Shown: positions 53,341-64,000 of the stretch, piece after piece | Layout: each line of letters starts with the position of its first letter | Numbering within the stretch: position 1 is the first letter of the stretch | Source of the DNA: Utricularia gibba | Lineage: Eukaryota > Streptophyta > Magnoliopsida > Lamiales > Lentibulariaceae | Length of the DNA stretch: 64,000 bases | Direction of reading: 5' to 3' | Assembly (NCBI GenBank): GCA_002189035.1 | Contig: NEEC01000009.1 | Coordinates: 2,294,001 to 2,358,000, forward strand | The notes under the pieces: model-generated | The model's database searches: none | Told to the model about the DNA's origin: nothing | The model's input: only the letters and a program-made list of their open reading frames with translations | Translations under genes and position numbers: made by a program

Positions 53341-53736
53341 TTTCCTGCTTGATCGTACGGCATCGAGATGGTTGTATACTCATTGCTGATACTAATCATT
53401 CTTTTATAGCTTGTGCATATCTGTGCAGAAGTGTCTTTTGGAATGATTTCTACGACCACGAAGGTCATTTTGTTGTGCATGGTTTCTTGAACTCCTGCAA
53501 AGGCAGAGGAGCATATTGATCCTGTTGCAAATGGTGTTTTATCTACTGTATAGGATATGGCTTGCTGAACATCATTGCCTATGTGGTGCTTGCTGCCCAA
53601 TAGCCTCAACAAGTCAGCGGGCATTAAAATAAACTTGACACAAACTGCAGATTAGGTTAAACCTGTTTCTTGTAATCCCAAGAACCTTAACTGAAATTTG
53701 GGAACAGTTATATATATGAATCCACTTGCTCTTGGA
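53341..53736. other. 3' flanks of CLASP and MED4
   Basis: The two genes converge. No coding sequence is supported. Confidence 0.5.
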
Positions 53737-54948
53737 TCAATCTTCAGCATCCGAGCTACCTCCATCCGTGCTGTAACCACTGCTGCTATCATCCTCAATG
53801 TCAAGCTGCACATGGCGTACCTGGATAGTATCTGGTGGTTTGGCCAAGCCAGGGGCCAGCACAGGCCTTAACTGGGGTTGTTCGGCAATGGTCCTCGGTG
53901 GAACAGGAAGAGAATCCACCGGCAATGTGATCGGATCACCAGGCTTCCACCCCGGTGGGGGAAGAGGCAGTTCCACAGGCATGCCGGGTTTCCATCCTGA
54001 TGGCACCGAAATGTTTGGAGGAATCAGGCCCTGAAGAGCCTTCACAGCATCCACGGCAGCAGTGGTTTCAATCATCGGTTCTATTAGCAATGGCTGCTCC
54101 TCTTTCTCCTTTCCTGTACTGGGCAACCCGATGTCAGCTTCTGCAAAGGTGTACAACTGAGATGCACGCATCTGCTCCTCCTGTGGAGCAGGAGGCAGCG
54201 CTCCACGGAGTGGGGCTTGACCTGCACCGAATTCTGGAGGAGCAAAGGTTGTGTAGCTAATCTTGTGAGCATATGACATGATATCACTTAGGTTTAGCTG
54301 CGTTGCAACAGTGGTTGTTGAGGAATCATCTCCATCATTCACTGTCTTGGTTCGTTTAGGGCGATGATAGTCAGAATAATCATCAACGAGTATGTCTAGA
54401 ACATTCTCTGTCTCTTTGAGTTTCTTGGCGAAGGCAAGGATGGCAGAATCTTTCAACCGGATTTCACGGGAAAGCTTCTGTTTAGCATCTTGAAGATCAA
54501 GGATCTCTTTTAGTTCCGCAACAGCTTCAAAAAGTTGAGTCTGAAGTGTTGTAAACTGAGCAATAATTTCTTTGGCACTGGACGGAAGGGACTCCGACGG
54601 TGTTGAAGCTGAGGACTGCATTTGCGAAGACAGAAATGAGGGCAGAGACCCTCTAAATGCACTCACCCAATGGGCACGGTTTGGTGAGACATGAAACAGC
54701 TTAGAGGCAAGAGAAGCCATTTGCAGTAGAAGAGATTGAGCTCTCGGTAGAGGTGGTAGAAGAGGAAGGAGGGTCGAAGAAAAGACTGGAGCACCCGACT
54801 GGCTTCCAGAAGAATGGGGCTGAACTGTTTGCGGACTCGGAGATGAAAATTTAGGCACATTCGAGCTGGGAAGAGATGGAGAGTTGGGATTTGGCAGGAC
54901 GAGCCTCCCTGGAGACTGCAGGATCTGGTGTGGCACATTTTGTAGCAT
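53737..54948 (-). CDS. MED4: Mediator complex subunit 4
   Basis: MED4 belongs to the middle module of Mediator, which links activators to RNA polymerase II in the nucleus. One exon encodes 403 residues, close to the plant length. Visible are the N-terminal MLQNVPHQILQSPGRL, a Ser/Pro-rich spacer, SPNRAHWVSAFRGSLPSFL, the helical core with LFEAVAELKEILDLQDAKQK and ILVDDYSDYHRPKR, the hallmark YAHKISYTTFAPPEF, the repeated GWKPGMPVELP/GWKPGDPITLP, and an acidic tail (DDSSSGYSTDGGSSDAED). A donor signal at 55738 on the minus strand suggests a 5'-UTR intron of roughly 770 bases. The gene is divergent from the DUF1644 gene. Confidence 0.95.
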   Translation of the reverse strand: MLQNVPHQILQSPGRLVLPNPNSPSLPSSNVPKFSSPSPQTVQPHSSGSQSGAPVFSSTLLPLLPPLPRAQSLLLQMASLASKLFHVSPNRAHWVSAFRGSLPSFLSSQMQSSASTPSESLPSSAKEIIAQFTTLQTQLFEAVAELKEILDLQDAKQKLSREIRLKDSAILAFAKKLKETENVLDILVDDYSDYHRPKRTKTVNDGDDSSTTTVATQLNLSDIMSYAHKISYTTFAPPEFGAGQAPLRGALPPAPQEEQMRASQLYTFAEADIGLPSTGKEKEEQPLLIEPMIETTAAVDAVKALQGLIPPNISVPSGWKPGMPVELPLPPPGWKPGDPITLPVDSLPVPPRTIAEQPQLRPVLAPGLAKPPDTIQVRHVQLDIEDDSSSGYSTDGGSSDAED

Positions 54949-57146
54949 TTTGAATACCAGAACCCTTCATCACAAAAAAAAAAAGCAATGAAAAAGAGAT
55001 TGAAGACACCACTGACGGTTAAGTACATTAACAACAACAGCAGCAGCAGCAGCATTGGACGACCGCAAACCCAAAAAAGAAAGAAAAAAGCTAAATCACA
55101 GGAACTACCAAAGACAGGTGCAGCAGTTGACAACAGGAATGCAGGAGCAAGCCAAAGCAGAACAGAAAAATATACCCGCAATCTGTTGGGATGGAGTTGT
55201 GGTTAAATAGCTATCACCAGCAGTCATTCAAGATACTAAGAAGAATGTTCTTTAATCTTAATTGTCCCTTATCCGTACATAATTTGTTTCATTATTCACA
55301 TCTAATAGTTCAATTCGAGGTCGAAATTCAGTTGAACCCGTCACAGGTATGCTTGATCTTAACATTCATGGAAACAAACATCAAGAACATCCCTGAAGAA
55401 GGCTCACCGCGTGCCCCAAATTTAATCAACCCCACACCTTTAAGATCTTCTCTTAACACTTCAATTTCAAGAAATGTAAAATAAATTAACACTCAGCAGT
55501 AATACTCCTATTCGACCTTTTGATTCATCATTGCAGTGAAAAAAAATAAAAAAAACGACTCTTGCTCTGGGTAATTTTATGTACTTTTCAGAAACGATAA
55601 TTAACTAGGGAAGATCCTACACTCAATTATACTTCCCATCACGTGTTACATGTTAGCAAAACACAATCCAGAACCACATAGGAGAACCAGGAACTATAGT
55701 CTCATATCATGCACGGTTGAAACAGCAAATGGCATACCTGGATCCAAAATTGAAAAATCAGAAATTGTGCGGAACTTCCGATCCACCAACTAATCGATAA
55801 GCTAAATTCTTGGGCGAAATCGAGGAGGCATTTCCGTGCAGAGATAGAGTTGAAAAACCACGAGCGAAAGGGTTTCCAGTTTGAATTGGGGAAAAAACTG
55901 TAGAAGGTTACCCGCCGGGCATCGAAGCACAAAGGCCCAAAGTGGCCCAGCGGGCTAAAAAATTTAAATAGGCATTGTGCTGAGGCGGACTTAATTACTG
56001 GGCCCCAAGCGGATACGGGCCATATATAAACGGGCTTCATTTTGGCTACTTGAGCCTATGATTTTTGGCCCACCGAAGGCTACATTTCGCTTGTCGTTTC
56101 TGAAAGTAGGAAAGATAAATAAGAACACATCAACTTGTCACGCAACTTTTCCTCCATTTTAAATTAAACGTGGGGGAATAATACGGAAATCCATCTTGCG
56201 CTAGATGTTTCTACCCAGTTTCGGCGGAAGATTCCTCATCAACCTTGACTTATCGGACAGCCGGATCGGCGGGAGAATTTTGAACGATTTCTGATTTCTC
56301 AAAAGTGTGAATTTGCGCCTTAAATTTTTTTTTTCATATGTTTATGTTGAATTGGTGTGAAATAACTTATCTCTGTTTTCCTGAATTTGGTTCATGAGTT
56401 TCTGGTTTTCTAGGGATTATGTTGCTGCCCTAATTTGGTGTGCTGGTTGTTATTACCCTAAAATATGAGGAAAAGAGTGCATGATAGGGTTTTTGAAAAA
56501 TTCTGGATCTTGATTCCCGGGTATTGAAAGAAAAAATATGTTTGAAATATCGATCTTTAAGATGGTTTTTTCTTTTAAATTATCCTCTTATGGTAGAATT
56601 TTACTGGGGAAATGTTTTAGTGATGCACCTCATTTATCTGGGATCCTATTTTCTTGAGTTTAGTTGTCCTTTGTATGAATTCTTTTATGTTACTTGAAGA
56701 ATTTTGGAATGCGTTTTTTATGCATGGTTTGCACAGTTTGTAAATGTAACTGGATTCTGCATCATGTTATAGCTGAATCAAGAAAATTAAAAGATTTCAA
56801 ATCCGTTGTCATAGAGCCCCGAAAAGGTTACCAGAAGGACATCGAACGATTGCCTTGCCTTATTCCGGTATGTAACTCTGCAGATGGTGTGTTCACCCTC
56901 CAGAGATGCTACTTCATAAAATTAAGAAATCTGATCGTGTTTTTATAGTTATGGTATGAATTTGTTTTTGCAGCTTGGTCTGTACCCCGTTTTGATCGTT
57001 TATCATATTCATGCTTCAAGTCAAATTTGCGTTTTAGCTCTCAATTTTGGACATATATATCTACCTTGGTTTCTAGCCTTGTTTTCGATTGAAAAATGTG
57101 GTCCTAATCTGTTGGTTATTAGCAACTTCTATCGCAGTGCAAGTAG
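54949..57146. other. Divergent 5' regions of MED4 and the DUF1644 gene
   Basis: No coding exon is supported. On the minus side a spliced 5' UTR of MED4 probably reaches about 55900. On the plus side a TATATAAA (56023-56030) could start a long spliced 5' leader of the DUF1644 gene, with acceptors near 56972 and 57137. A short GCA repeat lies near 55037-55054. Confidence 0.45.
55934..56072. promoter_or_regulatory. Cluster of site II elements in the MED4/DUF1644 divergent promoter
   Basis: GGCCCA at 55934-55939 and 55944-55949, TGGGCC at 55999-56004 and GGCCCA at 56067-56072, with a TATATAAA at 56023-56030 on the plus strand. Four TCP-type elements in 140 bases between two divergent genes suggest a shared core promoter. 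Confidence 0.55.
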
Positions 57147-58223
57147 ATGGCTAGTAGAAAAAGAAGCTTATCAAATGATGCAGATATGCCTGCTCTACAG
57201 AAAGAGTGGGATGAAGCTTTGTGCCCGATATGCATGGACCACCCTCACAATGCTGTTCTCATCATTTGCAGCTCTCATGGAAAGGGTTGTCGGTCGTTCA
57301 TTTGTGATACAAGCTACAGGCACTCAAATTGTTTGGACCGGTTTAAGAAACTGAAACAAGAAACTATAGAGGCCTTTTCTGCGACAAGTTCTACGCCAGG
57401 AAATGATCATGATCCTGCTGACTCCTCGAGTAGGAATTTGGAATTCGGGGGAAGAGCAGGAACGTTGTTGGTAGGAGCCAATTCAGGGCACCAAGATGTA
57501 GAGGAGCCAATCAAACATGTGGCCTCCTTGAAATGTCCACTATGCCGTGGAGAAGTACTGGGCTGGAAAGTTGTGGAAGATGCGAGAAAGTACCTCAACC
57601 TCAAGTCTCGTAGCTGCTCCCATGAATCCTGTTCGTTTACTGGGAATTATGATGAGTTGCGCAGGCATGCTCGAAGAGATCACCCTACAGTACGCCCAGC
57701 TGATGTGGATCCATCCAGACAGAGAGAGTGGCATCGCCTGGAGGACCAGAGGGAGCTGAACGACATTGTTAGTGCCATTCGATCAGCGATGCCCGGTGCC
57801 ATTTTGGTTGGTGACTATGCTGTTGAAAGTGGGGATAGACTGTTGGGTGAAAGGCTTAGAAATGGCAGCGGTGCTGACCGTGGCAGATTGTTGAGCACCC
57901 TTTTCTTGTTCCAGATGATCAGTTCCTTGGATGATGGAGCCCCCCGACGGAGGAGTGGGAGGTCCAGAAGGGCGTTAGGGCGTCGCAGCAACTCGATTCC
58001 GTCGTCCTCACGGCGCACCCGTCGGTATCTCTGGGGTGAGAATCTGTTGGGACTCGAAGCTGAGGTGATCGAAGAGGAGGACGACGACGACGACGAAGAA
58101 GAAGAGGAAGAAGATGGGGATGACGAGCAGGATCTCAATGTACCCAGCGACCTCGGTTATCACCGGAGGAGACGAGCAAGGCTTTCCCGCCACCATCCTC
58201 AATCGGATGAAGATCGTGGCTGA
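57147..58223 (+). CDS. DUF1644 zinc-finger protein
   Basis: A single-exon gene of 358 residues. The N-terminal DUF1644 region has LCPICMDHPHNAVLIICSSH, then CRSFICDTSYRHSNCLDRFKK, and a second cysteine block KCPLCRGEVLGWKVVEDARKYLN followed by C-x4-C-x-F and RRHARRDHP, a zinc-finger-like arrangement. The remainder contains DIVSAIRSAMPGAILVGDY, Arg/Ser-rich stretches, a run of Asp/Glu of about 20 residues, and a basic end. DUF1644 proteins are plant-specific and linked to stress responses, but the biochemical role is unknown. The acceptor at 57146 falls just before the start codon, so the upstream leader is spliced. Confidence 0.9.
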   Translation: MASRKRSLSNDADMPALQKEWDEALCPICMDHPHNAVLIICSSHGKGCRSFICDTSYRHSNCLDRFKKLKQETIEAFSATSSTPGNDHDPADSSSRNLEFGGRAGTLLVGANSGHQDVEEPIKHVASLKCPLCRGEVLGWKVVEDARKYLNLKSRSCSHESCSFTGNYDELRRHARRDHPTVRPADVDPSRQREWHRLEDQRELNDIVSAIRSAMPGAILVGDYAVESGDRLLGERLRNGSGADRGRLLSTLFLFQMISSLDDGAPRRRSGRSRRALGRRSNSIPSSSRRTRRYLWGENLLGLEAEVIEEEDDDDDEEEEEEDGDDEQDLNVPSDLGYHRRRRARLSRHHPQSDEDRG

Positions 58224-58963
58224 GCACCGATCAGCCGCCTCCGTCGCATGCAACGGCGTTGACTGGTAGTCATGTTGGGCCACGCCGGCTGAAGAACCAA
58301 CGAAAGCCGCCGCCTTGAAGACTGAATTTGATGTGGGGTTGACGGAATGACTGATTGGCGGTGGCGGGGGCGTAACTCACTTGCATGCTTGCTTTGTATC
58401 GTCTTCTTGTTGATGGATTGGATGCACCGGCACTTCCATGGCTTCCTTCTCTGTGGCCTGGCTGGGTTCCCGGCAGGAATAAAATATTTAAAACATTTAA
58501 TTTTATTATGGGGTATTATTTGGGCTCATCTTCATGGCCCCATTTCACAAGTCCATTGGACCGAAAACCGTGTAGTGTAGCCCATTAATTTACTACAAAT
58601 TCACCCCCATCATTTTCAAGTATTTGTATTTTCAATCCAATTTTATAAACGACAATTATTTCACATATTTTAAAACTATAAATTCAATTTCATTCAAATC
58701 TATAATTCATTCAGAGAAATAGATTTCATTTTTATTTAAATAATCTTTTCGCGGGTTAAAATGGTCTTTTCGCCCGGGGAGGGGGGGGGGGGGGGCCGAG
58801 GCCGACAAATCAAATCCTGGAGAGGGAAAAGAGATCCCTTCCAGGGTTCTGCACACGACACAAGTAAAAAAAAAAAAGGGAATCCCAAACTCCAACACAC
58901 TGTCTATTTCACTCATCCACTCCGCCTCGGATTCCCTTTTTTCTTCCTCTCGCAGCAGAACAA
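58224..58963. other. Gap between DUF1644 and KRP genes
   Basis: 3' flank of the DUF1644 gene and promoter of KRP. Contains a run of 15 G at 58781-58795 and an A run at 58866-58876. No coding sequence is supported. Confidence 0.5.
58781..58795. repeat. Poly-G tract of 15
   Basis: Fifteen G residues about 170 bases before the KRP start codon. Confidence 0.9.
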
Positions 58964-59916
58964 ATGGGGAAATACACCAAGAAGAAGGCGAGGATCGACA
59001 CGGCCGTCGCTTCCGCAACCGTGTCCGATGCCGGCGCCGACTTCCTTGAACTCCGTTCACGCCGCCTTCACAAAACTACGTGCCAACCCAACTCGCGCCG
59101 AAGGACTCGCTCTCCATGCGCCGCCGCACTGGAGATGAGCCGCCTCCTATCCAGTGGCTCGGGAAAAGATTCGGGAAGGTCCGAGGTTTCCTTTTTTACT
59201 TTTCACCGAGCTCGTGTTTTCTTGTGATGATGGGATTGACTCGTCGGGCCTCCTGTTTGCCTTCCCTGTTTCTCTTGGCGACAAGTTCGCAGATCCGGGT
59301 CCTTTCACCTTGCACGTATCCGTGCTTCTTTTGGGTTGAGGTTCATCCTTCATTTCCCATTCACCTTTTTTATTCCATTTCGATCAGAAGCGGGTACGTT
59401 CCCTACAGTAGATGAATCCCAACACCGCGTCGGGACTGGGAAGTTCTTGAATTCAGCTATAGTGTTGTGGACCTCCCTGCTCCCGAGTCAACATTAATTA
59501 ATAGCTATTTCATAGCCTTTGTGAGGTGGGTCACCCCACAAACTAGAATGCGGTTTCAGTTCAATTACCTGGATTTTATGTGCAGGAAGAGGAGCACAAG
59601 AGTGGCCAGACCTTGCACTTCAAGCTCAAGTTCAATCAAGAATCATATCATCTCAACTTCTCCTGCTAGGGATGTAACAGTGCCTCCTCATGTTGAAGCT
59701 GAAGTGGAAGAGTTCTTAACCCATGCTGAGGAGTCACTGCAACGCCATTACTTAGACAAGTAACATGATTTCGAAAGACTTGTCTATATAATGCATTGCT
59801 GCACCACCCCACTTGGTCTACTCACGTGTATGTTATAATGCAGATACAATTTCGATTTCATGAATGGGGTACCTATGCCGAGTGGACGGTATGAATGGAT
59901 AGAAATGAGGCCTTGA
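58964..59916 (+). CDS. Kip-related CDK inhibitor (KRP/ICK)
   Basis: KRPs bind and inhibit CDKA/cyclin-D complexes in the nucleus through a C-terminal motif related to animal p27. Exons 58964-59178, 59586-59759 and 59844-59916 sum to 154 codons (153 residues), intact. The N-terminus MGKYTKKKARID is the usual KRP start; FLELRSRRLHK is the KRP Leu-Arg motif. The C-terminal inhibitory domain reads EVEEFLTHAEESLQRHY, LDKYNFDFMNG and GRYEWIEM, ending ProStop. The exon junctions are supported because only this joining gives the KYNFD motif. At 153 residues it is among the shorter KRPs. Confidence 0.9.
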
Positions 59917-61216
59917 GGGGCTTGTTTTCCAGCAATGACTGTACAGAAGCGGAGGTGGAAGTAGAGATGCACTTTTCAAGCCATCATCAGCAGAAGAAAA
60001 TGTGACCCTGCAGAGAAAAAAAATGTACGATTAATAAACATTCCAATGTTAGTAAATTTAACAGTCAGCTGAAGTTGAATGAATACCCTTTTTTGTGTGT
60101 TGCTTCTTCTGAATTCCCGTAAGAGCTATACTTGAATATCAACAAAGAATGGATAATCCAGATGGAATTTTCAACTTGTTTTTTCGCGATGTGTTCATAA
60201 AGTATCCCACTGTATAATTTCAGGTTCTGACTCGTGTCAGAACAAGGCTCAGCCTCAGGATAGACTGAGGACTCCCGAATGAATACCTTTCACTTCATTT
60301 TTGTAACTAGTGAGAATGATAAACATGTGAAGTCTGTAATGAAAACAGAAGGAGCTAAAGACATGTACAACATGCTAGTGGTCCACAGTCCACAGTATTC
60401 ATGGCACATAGATAAGACTAGAAATCATGTTCAACATTTACGATTGCTTTTGAGTGAAGAACACAAGTACTAGATTCTACTACCATTTTCAAACAATCCC
60501 TTTTGCTGATTGAAAGATTTGACTGCCAATTACAAAAAACATTGCAAGTCGGAAAATTTGTAGGGTAGATAATCTTTTACCTTCCACCAAAGATTCTCCT
60601 CATAATATTATCTGCTTCGGTTTTGACTGAGCATGGTTTTGACTTCATCTTCTGCAGTCAAGCACATCCTTGGTTTGACACCTCCGACCAGTCAAAAGCC
60701 ATCGCAGTCATATTCGTGATCAAACTGCAACATCTTTTTCAGGCGTAATATTAAGTCAGCCGATGTTGTTGATTCGATGCAAGTGTCCACCAATGGAAAA
60801 GAAGACAAACTGGAAGTCCATGACTGCAGAAGACTCTAATAGATCAGTCAAAACCAAAAACTGAATTTGCAAGTTCAATGTTTCAACAAGAAACCGCCCA
60901 CCCTAACAGCCAACCAACGTCAATAGAAACCTGCCATTTGAAGCCTGCGGGGATTGAAAAATAGTGGCCTCCTGAAGCAAGGAAAATTCCAAAGAACATG
61001 ACATACTACGCTATTGTTGGAAAATTACATTCCATTTTGTAGCGAGAGCTGCTATTTCACAGCTGCATCTCATCAGAGCTCTGCTATGAAAAATATACAC
61101 TCCATTTAAGAAATTGAGGGAAGGCAATGGCATAACTCTGCCCCAGAATTTCAGTAGGGATTCATTTCAAGTGAAAGCATGGAGTAGAAAAAACAAAATG
61201 GCATAACTCTTCAAAT
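59917..61216. other. 3' flanks of KRP and BSD genes
   Basis: Non-coding as far as I can see. Two converging genes, AT-rich, with no long open frame of coding character. Confidence 0.5.
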
Positions 61217-62084
61217 CTAAGATGAACTTTTTTGTTCATCTCCCACCGAAATATCAGGCTGCCCAGAAGTCCTAAAATTTGTTTCAAACATTTCAACTTC
61301 CAATCCGCTAACATTAGAAGCACCATCATCGTTCCCACTTCTGATGTCCTTGAGTTTGGCAAGTTGAACAGCACGGAGTTCGCATCTGTAGAATGCCATG
61401 ACAAAGATATGAATGCAGTCAACTACCTCACAAAGAAACTGAAATGCTACACTATCTTCATCTCATGCTTTTAATCCTTTCACTAAAACAGAAATAGCAT
61501 GATTAGAGCTGCACTCACTCAGCGACATAACTCCTGACAAGGGAGAAATATATCCTCCAGAATCGCCCTTCCTTTAAGTAGCGAGGGCACAATCGAAATC
61601 GAAGTTCTACGAGTCCCTAAAGGAGAAATAAGCATGTCCTAAGTTCAATGGGCAAGCCCCCAACAGAGAGATCAATAATCTACCTTCACTTTGGAAAGCA
61701 CGAGCTTAGCATGCATCTCTTGCCATTCCGAAAGATCAGCCCGTACATATCCCTGACTCCCACCATCGCAAATGCTTTCTTCTTCATCTGAATAACCGCA
61801 AAATACGCAACCAATACAACAAGTCTTCGGTAAACACAATGTAACTGAGATTAATCACCTGGGATAGAGAAGTTCCTGAATGTGTCGATTGAAAAGGAGT
61901 TAACGAATTCAAGTAGACGGTCCGTAATTCCGTAGAGCTTTTCCTCTTCATCGTCCAGTTTGATATCAGATTTCGTACTAGTAGAAGCAGCGGAGGGAGC
62001 GGAGACCACGCTAGCCGCCGACGGCAAAGTTGCCCTTCTCAATTTGGAAAGACCTCGCCGGACAAAGGAATAAGCCGCATCCAT
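61217..62084 (-). CDS. BSD-domain protein, 4 exons
   Basis: Exons on the minus strand 61859-62084, 61684-61787, 61519-61616 and 61217-61385 sum to 199 codons (198 residues), intact. The BSD domain is visible across exons 2-3: ADLSEWQEMHAKLVLSKVK, LRFRLCPRYLKEGRFWRIYF and SLVRSYVAE, with the conserved Phe-Trp pair. The N-terminus has a basic SFVRRGLSKLRRA start and an Ala/Ser stretch. The C-terminus (CELRAVQLAKLKDI then an acidic tail) ends in DEQKSSS. BSD proteins include TFIIH p62 and synapse-associated types; the function of this small plant form is not known to me. TGGGCC elements lie at 62147-62152 and 62181-62186. Confidence 0.88.
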
Positions 62085-63625
62085 ATACCCTGCAGCCCCC
62101 CGCGACCTCTCCGGTTTGCCGCCTGCACTTCATTTCACATACTTCTTGGGCCCGTTTTATGGCTGCTGCGGTGTTATCTTTGGGCCCGTCGCTATGTCCA
62201 ACTGAGAAAGAGAATTGAACAGTTGACAGTTGACAATTGACAGACTCAACGATGGTCCAGTCCAGTCCAGGTTTAGGTTGCCCCAGCTACGGCTAGGGTC
62301 CTCAGCCCGGCCGGAAAACAAGCCCCGCAATTGATGACACCAGCAACCTTCCCTCCCCTTTCATCGCCTCTGAATCACTTTTCTAGTCGCATGTCTAGAG
62401 TGGGAATCATCACAAGGTTGCTGGTCCATTGTTTAGAGCGGTCTGAAATCTGATGCAGCAGGCACCAGAAGGGAAGTGAAAACAAAAGGAGGGGACATGC
62501 TTCGTAGCTTTTTGCATCGGGGGAGCACTGAATCAATGGCACACGATCTGCCCAGTTGCAGAAAACCAACACATGTGCAATAAGTGGAGTCTGATGTTTA
62601 AGAAAGTATCATGACAACGCATAGATTCTCATGCGCCTCCCAAGTTTGTTTCTTTGAACATTAATTTCTTCTGCCTGCCCCCTATAGACCGTACACCATG
62701 TCTATACCCTACAAGGATCTGTTGAACAAAATCCCATTGAATTCGTAGCTCTACATGCAAATCTAGGAGAGTCTGTTTGCAACAATGAACTGTTGCCCAC
62801 GGAGGGCTTCTTTTAAAAGTCGAGAACTGTTATGTAATGAGTTGCAGGTTGATGGTTTATGTGCAGATTGCTTTTTGGAATATGGGTCCCCGCACCTAGA
62901 GAGACACTCCTTCACTGCTTTTTTTCTGTACAAGACAAAGGGGAACAAGCAAACTCACCTAGAGACAGGGAAATGTGTTCATGTCATGTGAATATATCAA
63001 TTCATATGCCCTTTGACCAATATCACATCAATCACAGGGATGGAATGGATGCTCTTCAGTGTGTCATTGTAAACATGAAACCAGCCAACAACTCTGGGTT
63101 GATGTGAAGTTTCACATCATTGATGGCTCATGGGATTTCAAATGTTTCTCTTCAGTCTCTAGTTTACTCACAGATAAGATGGAATGGATTAGAAAGCAAG
63201 CATTAAGGAATAGGTTGTTCCCAAAGAGTCATGTGAACACTCTTTAAAAAAGGAGATTCCAAGTAGATATGTGCTGAGTTGTGGATGGAAAGGGGATGGG
63301 GCTGGACTCCAACCCCATCTGTTCAACTCCCCTTGCAATGAGTACTCTTTCCCTTTCTGTGACAAACTTTGCAGGGAATTCTTGTTTGAGGTTTTGTCCC
63401 TTTTGTTCCTGCCATTTGCCATACCTGTTGAACCATTGTGCTTCTTCAATTATTACACATCTTTGGTATATCTCTTCTTCCAAAGAGAGTACAGTGTTTT
63501 ATGCATCGCTGCTCATTATTTATTGCTGCCCACGGGGTCAAAGTAGCAGTGGCCAGAAGTGCTTCCAAAGTCTCCATAAGCCACTACACGTCTTCTTCTT
63601 CCTCCAAATCTTTCAATTTTCAATC
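62085..63625. other. Intergenic, promoters of BSD and WOX9-type genes
   Basis: Site II elements near 62147 and 62181 belong to the BSD promoter. The remainder is upstream sequence of the homeobox gene. No coding sequence is supported. Confidence 0.5.
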
Positions 63626-64000
63626 ATGGCTTCTTCAAAAAGGCACTGGCCAAGCATGTTCAAGTCTAAACCTCATGCACAATGGAGCCATGAAATCAAC
63701 AATTCCAGTAACTGCCATGGAGCTCAATGTTCACCAGGTATGCATGTATGGTTCAAAAATTCTGTGTTTTGTAGTTGTTGATGTATTCTGATGATGGAAT
63801 GATTTGAACAGAGAGAACTCCGGAGCCAAAACCCAGATGGAATCCGAAACCGGAACAAGTTCGAATTTTGGAAGGCATTTTCAACTCAGGAACTGTGAAT
63901 CCAACGAGGGATGAGATTAGAAAAATCAGGATTCAGTTGCAGGAATATGGACAAGTTGGGGATGCCAATGTTTTCTACTGGTTTCAGAACCGCAAATCCA
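63626..64000 (+). CDS. WOX9: WUSCHEL-related homeobox 9-type factor, 5' part only
   Basis: WOX9/STIMPY keeps shoot meristem and embryo cells dividing. Exon 1 is 63626-63737 and exon 2 starts at 63812 and runs past the window edge. The protein starts [20 protein letters not shown], the usual WOX8/9 start. After the intron, [20 protein letters not shown] begins the homeodomain; [11 protein letters not shown] and [20 protein letters not shown] carry the recognition-helix WFQNR. The spacer between start and homeodomain is shorter than in the WOX9 proteins I remember. WOX8 and WOX9 cannot be told apart from this part. The gene is cut by the window, not by mutation. Confidence 0.93.

Noticed and set aside
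54988-55206. Plus-strand frame with a Ser run upstream of MED4
   Set aside because: It is translated from a GCA microsatellite in non-coding sequence; no conserved pattern.
58781-58795. Poly-G run as a possible G-quadruplex regulating KRP
   Set aside because: A single unbroken run is more likely slippage or an assembly uncertainty than a defined four-tract quadruplex; kept only as a repeat.

Overview
This window is nuclear DNA of a flowering plant, most likely a eudicot; an asterid is a weak guess from the look of the proteins. The evidence is short GT-AG introns, plant-only families (Dof, WOX, SIAMESE-related and KRP CDK inhibitors, CHX antiporter, DUF1644, SYP7 syntaxin), TTTAGGG telomere-type repeats, and site II/telo-box promoters. 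I see no transposon with recognisable coding capacity, no organelle insert and no CRISPR array. It is a gene-dense euchromatic segment with about 22 protein genes, one tRNA gene and one decayed gene fragment.

Layout. 0-13 kb: a membrane protein of unknown function (-), adenosine kinase (-), tRNA-Pro(AGG), syntaxin SYP71 (+), a small proline-rich secreted protein (-), a GT47 exostosin glycosyltransferase (+) and an NF-YB subunit (-). 13-21 kb: a TBC/RabGAP protein (-) and a large DUF4378-type protein (-). 21-30 kb: AT-rich and gene-poor, with two weak small-gene candidates and a CHX cation/H+ antiporter (-). 30-46 kb: a decayed SEC22 fragment (+), a Dof factor (+), a WD40 protein (-), a SIAMESE-related CDK inhibitor (-), casein kinase 1 (+), ribosomal protein eL14 (-) and a G3BP-like NTF2/RRM protein (+). 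46-64 kb: CLASP (+), Mediator MED4 (-), a DUF1644 zinc-finger protein (+), a KRP/ICK CDK inhibitor (+), a BSD-domain protein (-) and the 5' part of a WOX9-type homeobox gene (+), cut by the window edge.

Exon models were built by hand from splice signals plus phase arithmetic. For ADK, SYP71, GT47, TBC, CHX, Dof, CK1, eL14, G3BP-like, KRP and BSD the exons add up to an intact frame. For NF-YB, the DUF4378 gene, the WD40 gene (twice) and CLASP, the frame closes only if one base is added at a single point, each time in a short run of identical bases. That pattern looks like residual consensus deletions, not five independent mutations.

The genes do not form a pathway, as expected in a plant. The loose themes are division and growth (two CDK-inhibitor families, CLASP, WOX9, CK1) and membrane traffic (SYP71, TBC RabGAP, SEC22 fragment). 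The most unusual sequence features are a 59-bp intron inside the Dof zinc finger bounded by an 8-bp direct repeat, three GC-AG introns, and the SEC22 fragment that still has a promoter-like palindrome and a 5'UTR acceptor. I found nothing that I could defend as a new biological system.
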